A DNA stretch of 48,136 nt, from positions 10,040 to 58,175 of the forward strand of contig DENS01000008.1 of assembly GCA_002359735.1 (NCBI GenBank), written 5' to 3'. Numbering within the stretch: position 1 is the stretch's first letter; each line of letters begins with the position of its first letter. The translations under genes were made by a program, and so were the position numbers. Below the pieces are notes generated by a model. That model was not told the origin of the DNA and made no database searches. It saw only the letters and a program-made list of their open reading frames with translations. The stretch comes from Micavibrio sp. UBA2638 (GTDB lineage Bacteria; Pseudomonadota; Alphaproteobacteria; Micavibrionales; Micavibrionaceae). Shown here piece by piece: positions 42,197 to 48,136 of this stretch.

Positions 42197-43102
42197 ATGT
42201 TTAAAGGCTCCATCCCTGCGCTCATTACACCATTTAAGAATGGTGAAATTGACTGGCCCGCTTACGACGCTTTTGTTGAATGGCAAATTGAAAAAGGCTC
42301 TCATGCATTGGTTCCTTGTGGTACAACGGGCGAATCCCCGACACTGAGCCATGAAGAACATAAAGCGCTGGTTAAGCGCTGCGTTGAAATCACCAACAAA
42401 CGCATACCTGTAATTGCCGGAACAGGGTCAAACTCCACACGTGAAGCCATAGACTTCACTGAGGACGCTAAAAAGGTCGGGGCGGATGCTGCGCTCATCG
42501 TTACTCCTTATTACAACAAACCGACTCAGGCCGGACTTATCGAACATTACAAAACAATTGCTACCTCTGTCGAGCTGCCAATTATCATTTATAACATTCC
42601 TGGTCGCTGTATTATTGATATGACTGTGGACACAATGGCCGAACTAGCCAAAATGCCGAATATTGTCGGAGTCAAAGATGCCACCAATGATTTATCGCGC
42701 CCCCTTGAGACCCGCAAAATGATTGGCCACGATTTCTGTCAATTATCAGGAGAAGACGCTACGGCTTCGGCGTTTCTTGCACAAGGGGGGCATGGTTGCA
42801 TTTCTGTTGTGGCCAATATTGCCCCCGAGCAAAGCGCACAAATGCACGAAGCCTGGCAAAATGGCGATATTAAGACATTTGAACGCACCCGCGATCTGTT
42901 GGCACCTTTGTCACGCGCCCTATTCTGTGAAAGCTCTCCGGCACCGGTTAAATACGCTGCAAGCGCCTTGGGGCTGTGCTCTGACGAAGTGCGCCTGCCT
43001 CTGGTGAAAGCAACAGAAAATGCCCGAAAAAAAGTATATGCCGCCATGGAACATGCGGGACTAAATATCATTAGTGAAGCAAAGATTGCACAGGCCATTT
43101 AA
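42197..43102 (+). CDS. dapA: 4-hydroxy-tetrahydrodipicolinate synthase
   Basis: A 301-residue TIM-barrel Schiff-base enzyme, condensing pyruvate with aspartate semialdehyde, first committed step to lysine and diaminopimelate for peptidoglycan. K160 in VGVKDATND is the Schiff-base lysine, Y132 in IIIYNIPGR the proton relay, T43/T44 in CGTTGESPTLS the triad threonines, R137 the substrate carboxylate site. Length is normal. smpB begins 18 bases downstream, so cotranscription is likely. Its promoter must overlap the divergent slt start region. Confidence 0.96.
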   Translation: MFKGSIPALITPFKNGEIDWPAYDAFVEWQIEKGSHALVPCGTTGESPTLSHEEHKALVKRCVEITNKRIPVIAGTGSNSTREAIDFTEDAKKVGADAALIVTPYYNKPTQAGLIEHYKTIATSVELPIIIYNIPGRCIIDMTVDTMAELAKMPNIVGVKDATNDLSRPLETRKMIGHDFCQLSGEDATASAFLAQGGHGCISVVANIAPEQSAQMHEAWQNGDIKTFERTRDLLAPLSRALFCESSPAPVKYAASALGLCSDEVRLPLVKATENARKKVYAAMEHAGLNIISEAKIAQAI

Positions 43103-43119
43103 AAGATAAACAATTACTG

Positions 43120-43620
43120 ATGGCATCAAAAAAGAAAGACAAAAAAAAGTCCGGCATGATATCGACCAACCACACGGTTGCCGATAACCGGAAGGCATTT
43201 CATGAATTCACCATCGATGAAAAATTCGAGGCGGGCATAGTACTGAGCGGAACAGAGGTTAAATCCTTGCGAATGGGGCAATGCTCATTAAAAGAGGCAT
43301 ATGTTGGTCCCCATAAAGGCGAGATGACATTAATTAATTGTCACATTCCTGAATACCCACAAGCCAGCCCGCACCTGCAGCACAACCCAAAACAAATACG
43401 AAAACTTCTATTGCATAAGCGTGAAGTAAATAAGCTATTGGGCGCCGTATCACGCCAAGGCTACACAATTGTGCCTTTACGTTTATACTTTAATGATCGC
43501 GGCATTGTGAAACTGGAAATAGCATTAGCCAAGGGTAAACATTTGCATGACAAGCGCCAGACCGAGCGTAAACGCGACTGGAACCGCGACAAGGCCCGCA
43601 TTATGAAAGAAAAAGGGTAA
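43120..43620 (+). CDS. smpB: SsrA-binding protein SmpB
   Basis: A 166-residue RNA-binding partner of tmRNA in trans-translation. It has the family blocks ADNRKAFHEFTIDEKFEAGI, LSGTEVKSLRMGQCSLKEAY and the basic C-terminal tail (DKRQTERKRDWNRDKARIMK) that enters the ribosome decoding centre. A lysine-rich N-terminus (MASKKKDKKKSG) is somewhat longer than usual. It lies downstream of dapA on the same strand; a strong terminator is 240 bases beyond its stop. No tmRNA gene was identified nearby. Confidence 0.95.
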   Translation: MASKKKDKKKSGMISTNHTVADNRKAFHEFTIDEKFEAGIVLSGTEVKSLRMGQCSLKEAYVGPHKGEMTLINCHIPEYPQASPHLQHNPKQIRKLLLHKREVNKLLGAVSRQGYTIVPLRLYFNDRGIVKLEIALAKGKHLHDKRQTERKRDWNRDKARIMKEKG

Positions 43621-43965
43621 GACGCCCCGACACATGACCTAATATAAGTATACATATAACGTAACATAATCGGGAACGCAGAGCCGCTATACACGCAACC
43701 CTACCACCCCAAATTCGCATAACACAAAACCAGATGAATGCTGTATCGTTCCGCTAACAATTCTCAAAACAATGTGCGCCAACTGGCAAGCAGCGTAAAT
43801 AAAACCTAAATACGTAACTTTGCGAATTGATCGCCAGAAAAAACAAACGGCAGGTTGTGTCAAAAAAGCGGGCCTTGGTGACCCGCTTTTTTATTTTATA
43901 ATCTCCATGAAACAATTGATTGACACTTCAGTTTATTAAGCGCTCAATACTGATCGTCAAGAATA
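43621..43965. other. 345-base gap between smpB and recA
   Basis: No convincing ORF. The first 240 bases are AT-rich with no recognised RNA family; the rest is a bidirectional terminator (43862-43892) and the recA 3' side. The long distance from smpB stop to the terminator leaves room for a 3'UTR or a small RNA, which I cannot identify. Confidence 0.6.
43862..43892. terminator. bidirectional Rho-independent terminator
   Basis: Perfect 11-bp stem AAAAAAGCGGG (43862-43872) and CCCGCTTTTTT (43882-43892), 9-base loop. Poly-A before and poly-T after make it work in both directions, ending the dapA-smpB transcript on the plus strand and recA on the minus strand. Confidence 0.88.
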
Positions 43966-45114
43966 TTAGGCTTTTTTACTATCCTTTGAAGGTGAATCAT
44001 TGGCGGCCTCAGCCCCGCCCTCTTCAGCCTCTTTGGCTTGTTTGGCATCATCCGGACCTGTTAACATGGCCTCAGAAACCAAGCCCGCATTGGCCCGTAT
44101 TTGCCCTTCTAATTTTGCGGCCACATCTGGGTGCTCCCGCATAAAATTCTTAGCATTTTCGCGCCCTTGCCCGATACGTTGTCCATCATAAGAATACCAG
44201 GCCCCTGATTTTTCAACCACATTACCGGAAACACCAAGATCAAGAAGCTCGCCCATTTTTGAGATCCCCTCACCATACATAATATCAAATTCAATCTGAC
44301 GGAACGGGGGCGCCATTTTGTTTTTAACAACCTTAACGCGGGTCTGGTTACCAACAACTTCGTCACGATCTTTAATCGAACCAATACGACGAATATCCAA
44401 GCGGACAGAAGAATAAAACTTCAGAGCGTTCCCACCTGTCGTAGTCTCCGGTGAGCCAAACATAACGCCAATTTTCATTCGTATTTGATTAATAAAAATC
44501 ACAACGCAGTTTGATTTTGAAATAGAGCCTGTAATCTTGCGTAAAGCCTGTGACATTAGACGTGCCTGAAGACCAACATGAGTATCCCCCATTTCCCCTT
44601 CCAACTCAGCTCTAGGAACCAGAGCCGCAACGGAGTCGACAACCAGAACATCGATCGCGCCGGAACGCACCAGCGTGTCTGCAATCTCAAGAGCTTGTTC
44701 CCCCGCATCAGGCTGTGAAATCAATAAATCATCAACATTTACCCCCAATTTTTTTGCATAACTAGGGTCCAAGGCATGTTCAGCATCCACAATCGCACAA
44801 GTTCCACCAGATTTTTGCGCTTCAGCAATCACATGTAGAGCCAATGTAGTTTTACCAGAACTTTCCGGCCCATATATTTCCGTAATGCGTCCACGTGGTA
44901 ATCCGCCAATGCCAAGACCAATATCCAGGCCAATTGACCCAGTTGATACCGATGCAACACCGTCATGAAGTTTTCCCTCACTATTCAGTTTCATAATAGA
45001 CCCTTTACCAAAGGCCCGTTCGATCTGGCCTAAGGCAGCATCCAGCGCCTTTTGTTTTTCAGGATTAACTTGTTTCGACATGGCATCACTCTTCTTTAAA
45101 GCTGTTGTACTCAT
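43966..45114 (-). CDS. recA: RecA recombinase
   Basis: A 382-residue ATP-dependent DNA strand-exchange protein, central to homologous recombination and SOS induction. Walker A GPESSGKT (82-89), VDAEHALDPSYA, LLISQPDAGEQALEI, VVDSVAALVPRAE, loop L2 region FINQIRMKIGVMFGSPETTTGG and an acidic C-terminal tail are present. Start ATG 45114 has AGGAAGAG upstream at good spacing; the longer frame to 45168 is leader. Promoter with a perfect TTGACA -35 (45220-45215) and an SOS-box-like element in its spacer. Same orientation as the cckA-like gene, a conserved arrangement. Confidence 0.97.
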   Translation of the reverse strand: MSTTALKKSDAMSKQVNPEKQKALDAALGQIERAFGKGSIMKLNSEGKLHDGVASVSTGSIGLDIGLGIGGLPRGRITEIYGPESSGKTTLALHVIAEAQKSGGTCAIVDAEHALDPSYAKKLGVNVDDLLISQPDAGEQALEIADTLVRSGAIDVLVVDSVAALVPRAELEGEMGDTHVGLQARLMSQALRKITGSISKSNCVVIFINQIRMKIGVMFGSPETTTGGNALKFYSSVRLDIRRIGSIKDRDEVVGNQTRVKVVKNKMAPPFRQIEFDIMYGEGISKMGELLDLGVSGNVVEKSGAWYSYDGQRIGQGRENAKNFMREHPDVAAKLEGQIRANAGLVSEAMLTGPDDAKQAKEAEEGGAEAANDSPSKDSKKA

Positions 45115-45191
45115 TATTCTCTTCCTTTCTACGCAATTATCCGTCTGTTTGTAAATGACGGTTTGCAAACTCTTTGATTCTTATACACATC

Positions 45192-45220
45192 AGCATGTAC
45201 CACTTTTGTTCTCATGTCAA
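45192..45220 (-). promoter_or_regulatory. recA promoter with SOS-box-like element in the spacer
   Basis: -35 TTGACA (45220-45215) and a weak -10 CATGCT (45197-45192) 17 bases apart. The spacer holds GAACAAAAGTGGTAC (45211-45197), the complement of GTACCACTTTTGTTC, which matches the alphaproteobacterial LexA box GTTC-N7-GTTC with one mismatch (GTAC). LexA binding there would block RNA polymerase. The leader also holds a small hairpin (CCGTC 45141-45145, GACGG 45157-45161). Confidence 0.6.
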
Positions 45221-45229
45221 AACAAAAAA

Positions 45230-45244
45230 GAACATAATGTGTAC
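45230..45244 (+). promoter_or_regulatory. second SOS-box-like element
   Basis: GAACATAATGTGTAC, whose minus-strand reading GTACACATTATGTTC is again GTAC-N7-GTTC, the same variant as the recA box and in inverted orientation to it. It lies 14 bases upstream of the -35 of the plus-strand 81-codon gene and just upstream of the recA -35, so it could serve either. Confidence 0.5.
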
Positions 45245-45257
45245 AAAAGTTTATTTA

Positions 45258-45286
45258 TTGACATAAGCCACCACCTTTCTTTATAC
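45258..45286 (+). promoter_or_regulatory. strong sigma-70-type promoter of the 81-residue gene
   Basis: Perfect -35 TTGACA (45258-45263), 17-base spacer, -10 TTATAC (45281-45286), predicted start about 45293, giving a leader of roughly 30 bases with a good ribosome-binding site. Confidence 0.65.
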
Positions 45287-45321
45287 AGGATACATCTACG
45301 AATTATTGGGAGAGGCAAAAA

Positions 45322-45567
45322 ATGGTTTCAAAATGTGAAGATGGTGATTTTCCGAGCGAAGCAAAGCGTCAGGATGTTTTTAACCGCGTTAGCGCGAGAC
45401 ATCCAAATAAAACAGTAAAGTTTATGCACGGGCCATTTAACCGGCTTTCGCGTCAGCGTCAAGGTGACATCATAATTGGCGACTATATTGACAACCGTAA
45501 TGACCATCCAAAAGGAACGTCTTTTTTATCGCAAGAGGGCATTGGCTTTGCCCTTGAGCCCAAATAA
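45322..45567 (+). CDS. hypothetical protein divergent from recA, strong promoter
   Basis: An 81-residue, basic, soluble protein (FNRVSARHPNKTVKFMHGPF, then NRLSRQRQGDIIIGDYIDNR). No signal peptide or membrane segment and no family recognised. ATG 45322 follows GGGAGAGG with 6-base spacing and a near-consensus promoter at 45258-45286. An SOS-box-like element lies upstream, so damage-inducible expression is a reasonable hypothesis. Composition is typical of small nucleic-acid- or protein-binding factors. Confidence 0.7.
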   Translation: MVSKCEDGDFPSEAKRQDVFNRVSARHPNKTVKFMHGPFNRLSRQRQGDIIIGDYIDNRNDHPKGTSFLSQEGIGFALEPK

Positions 45568-45601
45568 CCTTTGACTCCTATTAGCAAAAGGATTTTTTGA
45601 T

Positions 45602-45739
45602 ATGAATTTAATGAATCAGCCTCTGGCTTAAAAGAATTTAAAGCGCAGAAAAAAGAAAAGCATTGGCCGAAGAACTGAAGAACTATCTGAAATAGTATAT
45701 TTTGATATTATGCCATTAAAACGGCGCCCCCATCCATAA
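45602..45739 (+). pseudogene. interrupted small ORF (possible remnant)
   Basis: From ATG 45602, preceded by an AAAAGGA-like ribosome-binding site, one frame stays open for 46 codons to TAA at 45737 except for a single TAA (45629-45631) after MNLMNQPLA. A different frame of the same DNA ends with KRKALAEELKNYLK, which looks more protein-like, so a frameshifted remnant is also possible. Weak evidence either way. Confidence 0.25.
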
Positions 45740-45758
45740 AAGTTGCGCTAGGATATCT

Positions 45759-46049
45759 TTGATTGAACAGAGTTACGAGCATTATTTGACCTCTGATCAA
45801 CCCCTATTTTTTGGATTAGAACAAGAACCTAAGGGATGGGCGGCATTATTTGCAGAAATTCATGATCCCATTATCGCCTTTTTCAAAAAAGACAATCAGT
45901 GGCATGGATGTAATAGAAATACAAAGCATTCAACCCCCGTAACCAATAACGAAATTCGTCAGATATTTGCCATTCGTCTTATGCAAGTGGGAATTAGCGT
46001 GGAAAGCCTGGCCAACGATAATCAGGTTACCGGCCCGCAATATGTTTAA
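45759..46049 (+). CDS. hypothetical protein with TTG start
   Basis: A 96-residue soluble protein (start of EHYLTSDQPLFFGLEQEPKG), not recognised. It begins at TTG with AGGA 5 bases upstream, so the start is reasonable. The region PIIAFFKKDNQWHGCNRNTK suggests a small alpha/beta domain. Its stop TAA shares a TTAA with the stop of the convergent cckA-like gene. Its promoter was not identified. Confidence 0.6.
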   Translation: MIEQSYEHYLTSDQPLFFGLEQEPKGWAALFAEIHDPIIAFFKKDNQWHGCNRNTKHSTPVTNNEIRQIFAIRLMQVGISVESLANDNQVTGPQYV

Positions 46050-48136
46050 CTATCCAGAACCTCTTTCACCTTTTCAGCCAATTGCTTAAGGGTGAAAGGT
46101 TTTGGCAAAAAGAAGATATTCTCACCCATATGATCTTTCAACCGGTCTTCGGTATAGCCGGACATAAATATAATTTTTAGCCTAGGGGAATTCTGGCGCA
46201 TACGTTGAGCCAATGTCGGACCGTCAATACCAGGCATAACAACATCGGTCACCAAAAGGTCCAGATCCTTATTATCCTGCTCCTCCATTAATTTTAGAGC
46301 TGCTTCGCCGCAATCAGCCGCTAAAACCTCATACCCCTTATTTCCCAATGCACGCTGAGAAAAAGTCCGCACCGCATCCTCATCCTCTACTAACAAGATA
46401 CGCTCTGTTCCCGTTAAATCTTTAGCCTCTTGCGGCTCCATTGAATCCGCGTCCTCATCCTCTTCTTCGGTTTCAGTCGCGCGGGGAAGATAGATAACAA
46501 AGCTGGTGCCTTTACCAACCTTGCTTTCCACATCCAAATAACCATCGGTTTGACGGATAATACCATACACAGTCGCAAGGCCCAGCCCTGTGCCATGGCC
46601 AACTTCCTTGGTGGTGAAAAATGGTTCAAAAATACGCGCAATATTCTCTTTTGGAATGCCGCACCCTGTATCTGTGACCTTAATCATGGTCCAATGCCCA
46701 GGCGGAAGCTCCTCCGTTGCCAGTTCTTTAGGTTTACGATTGGTGAAGTTCTCGGTCGAAATTGTTAACGATCCATTATTATCCATTGCATCACGCGCAT
46801 TGACCGCCAGATTAATCAAAACCTGCTCCATCTGCCCTTCATCAACACGAACGAGCCATAGCTCAGAGCCGTGACGAATATCCAGCTCCACACTGGCACC
46901 AATTAAGCGGCGCAACAAATGGGATAATTCTGTCAAAATATCAGTGACATCCTGGACCTTCGGGCGCAATGTTTGCTGACGAGAAAAAGCCAGAAGCTGA
47001 CGAACAAGATTGGCCGCACGATTGGAGTTTTGTTTAATCTGCATAATATCAGAAAAAGACGGGTCTCCTGGTTTATGCCGCAAAAGCAGCAAATCACAAA
47101 AACCAATAATTGCAGTCAGAAGGTTATTAAAGTCATGAGCTACGCCACCGGCCAATTGCCCAATCGCCTGCATTTTCTGTGATTGCACGAATTGAGCCTC
47201 CAAGGCCTTTTGTTCACGCATATCAATAAAGTGCAGTACAACATTCCCACTTTCTTTAAAACGACGAGCATGCATTTGCGCTTCCGCGACCTTATCCTTC
47301 CACCCCAAGGTAATATCCATCGGGCTATATGTCGCCTTCCCAATTGCAATATTCTGTATGGTCGATACGATTGATGACTTATTTTCAGACACGATCAATT
47401 GACCAAAATCCTGCCCTTCGATGAGATCTATCTCGGCATCCAGCATCGCTGCAAATTGCACGTTACAGTCCAATATTTTTCCGTCTTTATCGATCAAAAT
47501 AATCCCCAACGGCGCCTCTTCAAAAAACTTCTGGAATCGATCTTCAGAGGCTTGCAGCGCCTGACGCATTTCGCGTTCAGAGGTTAGATCATGAACAACA
47601 GCGCGCGTTCGCACGCGCCCGCCCTCTTCATGGACAACAGCCTGATTAATGGAAGCCAAAAAACTCCGCCCTGCCGGCCCCTTCATCTTCAGTTCAACGA
47701 TCTGTTTTGCCCCGCCCTTTTCGGTCAAGTCATACGGCTCTGCATTTTCTGGAGGGTCTAATAAATAGGTATGTAACGTCGTTGTGGTCAACAACGTTTC
47801 AATATCTTGCCCGATCCAACGCGCAAAGGTTGCATTTGCAAACACAAAATGGCCGGTTTCATCAACAGAAAAGAAGCCAACAGGCGCATTATCTGTAAAA
47901 TCAATCAGCTTCTCCCGCTCCTCACGAATGGCTCTATCGACTGTATATTTCTCTGTCACATCATCAATGCGCCAATGAATATACCCGGCCCAGCCCGCAA
48001 CTGGCTGCGCGGTCACCATATACCAACTATCCCTATCCTCATGCTTGGAAAATAATTCAATAGAATCCGTCAAACCGCGGTGGGCCGTATCGGCCAATGC
48101 ACTAAAATGGGACAGAGCTTCCGGGTTGTCTTCAAA
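46046..48136 (-). CDS. cckA: CckA-type hybrid histidine kinase (5' end outside window)
   Basis: The visible 696 residues, open to the right edge, have two PAS domains (about 75-180 and 200-310 of the visible part), a HisKA domain with H334 in GGVAHDFNNLLTAIIGFCD (the CckA signature), a HATPase domain (NLAVNARDAMD, DTGCGIP, GTGLGLATVYG) and a C-terminal receiver with Asp in LLVTDVVMPG. CckA drives CtrA phosphorylation via ChpT in the alphaproteobacterial cell cycle. An in-frame TTG at 48097 is not needed as start since the frame continues upstream. N-terminal membrane helices would be beyond the edge. Upstream of recA in the same direction. Confidence 0.92.
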   Translation of the reverse strand, partial: FEDNPEALSHFSALADTAHRGLTDSIELFSKHEDRDSWYMVTAQPVAGWAGYIHWRIDDVTEKYTVDRAIREEREKLIDFTDNAPVGFFSVDETGHFVFANATFARWIGQDIETLLTTTTLHTYLLDPPENAEPYDLTEKGGAKQIVELKMKGPAGRSFLASINQAVVHEEGGRVRTRAVVHDLTSEREMRQALQASEDRFQKFFEEAPLGIILIDKDGKILDCNVQFAAMLDAEIDLIEGQDFGQLIVSENKSSIVSTIQNIAIGKATYSPMDITLGWKDKVAEAQMHARRFKESGNVVLHFIDMREQKALEAQFVQSQKMQAIGQLAGGVAHDFNNLLTAIIGFCDLLLLRHKPGDPSFSDIMQIKQNSNRAANLVRQLLAFSRQQTLRPKVQDVTDILTELSHLLRRLIGASVELDIRHGSELWLVRVDEGQMEQVLINLAVNARDAMDNNGSLTISTENFTNRKPKELATEELPPGHWTMIKVTDTGCGIPKENIARIFEPFFTTKEVGHGTGLGLATVYGIIRQTDGYLDVESKVGKGTSFVIYLPRATETEEEDEDADSMEPQEAKDLTGTERILLVEDEDAVRTFSQRALGNKGYEVLAADCGEAALKLMEEQDNKDLDLLVTDVVMPGIDGPTLAQRMRQNSPRLKIIFMSGYTEDRLKDHMGENIFFLPKPFTLKQLAEKVKEVLDS

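Noticed and set aside
43740..43830. Possible tmRNA tag (GCTAACAATTCT start, GCAGCGTAA end) near smpB
   Set aside because: The tag-like start and the Ala-Ala-stop end are in different frames, and there is no T-arm, CCA acceptor piece or standard tmRNA 5' sequence around it.
1..48136. CRISPR arrays, transposases, integrases, prophage genes
   Set aside because: No regularly spaced repeats, recombinase motifs or phage structural genes were seen in any frame.

Overview
The window comes from a mid-GC (mid-40s percent by eye) alphaproteobacterial chromosome. Markers are a cckA-type hybrid kinase next to recA, a DUF1013/TrcR protein, a petABC-trmL-hemF block, an NDUFAF5-type methyltransferase near comF-grxC-nitrilase, and a moxR/DUF58/DUF4159 block beside DUF1285 and the CCA-adding enzyme. 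A Micavibrio-like or Rhodospirillales-related lineage would fit, but that placement is inference. I see no prophage, transposase, CRISPR array or complete rRNA/tRNA gene; only the first 29 bases of a tRNA-Leu lie at the left edge.

Layout. 1-2.0 kb: tRNA-Leu fragment, ExoD-like membrane protein, DsbB, HNH nuclease. 2.2-5.0 kb: an accessory-looking minus-strand set of His/Met/Cys-rich envelope proteins (DUF2946, a Met-rich outer-membrane protein, a His-rich small protein, a SCO-like protein) that looks like metal, probably copper, handling, plus an unannotated 32-residue membrane peptide gene with its own terminator. 5.1-7.7 kb: esterase, then FTR1 iron permease and an LpxR-like lipid A deacylase behind a Fur-box-like site. 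7.8-17 kb: XRE regulator, metC, nitrilase, grxC, UbiH-type hydroxylase, comF, a 941-residue methyltransferase fusion, an NDUFAF5-type methyltransferase and gloB. 17-23.6 kb: small conserved alphaproteobacterial proteins, guaC, trcR, an ALDH7-type dehydrogenase and several uncharacterised genes. 23.7-28 kb: the bc1 complex operon, trmL and hemF. 28-37.3 kb: CCA transferase, DUF1285 and a four-gene MoxR/DUF58/BatA-DUF4159/vWA operon. 37.4-40 kb: LuxR-type response regulator and hybrid histidine kinase. 40-48 kb: lytic transglycosylase, dapA, smpB, recA, two small unknown genes and a cckA-like kinase cut by the right edge.

Most of the window is core metabolism and cell-cycle machinery: respiration (bc1, ubiquinone hydroxylation, haem synthesis), cell-cycle control (CckA, TrcR), translation quality and tRNA processing (SmpB, TrmL, CCA), and cell-wall supply and turnover (DapA, Slt).

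The least explained items are: the methyltransferase fused to what looks like two degenerate Nudix-like domains (internal repeat visible); the metal-handling cluster with its 32-residue peptide; and the recA intergenic region, where two inverted SOS-box-like elements serve recA and a strongly promoted 81-residue gene of unknown function. Start codons were chosen from ribosome-binding sites, signal peptides and family starts. No database search was possible, so family assignments rest on motif recognition.
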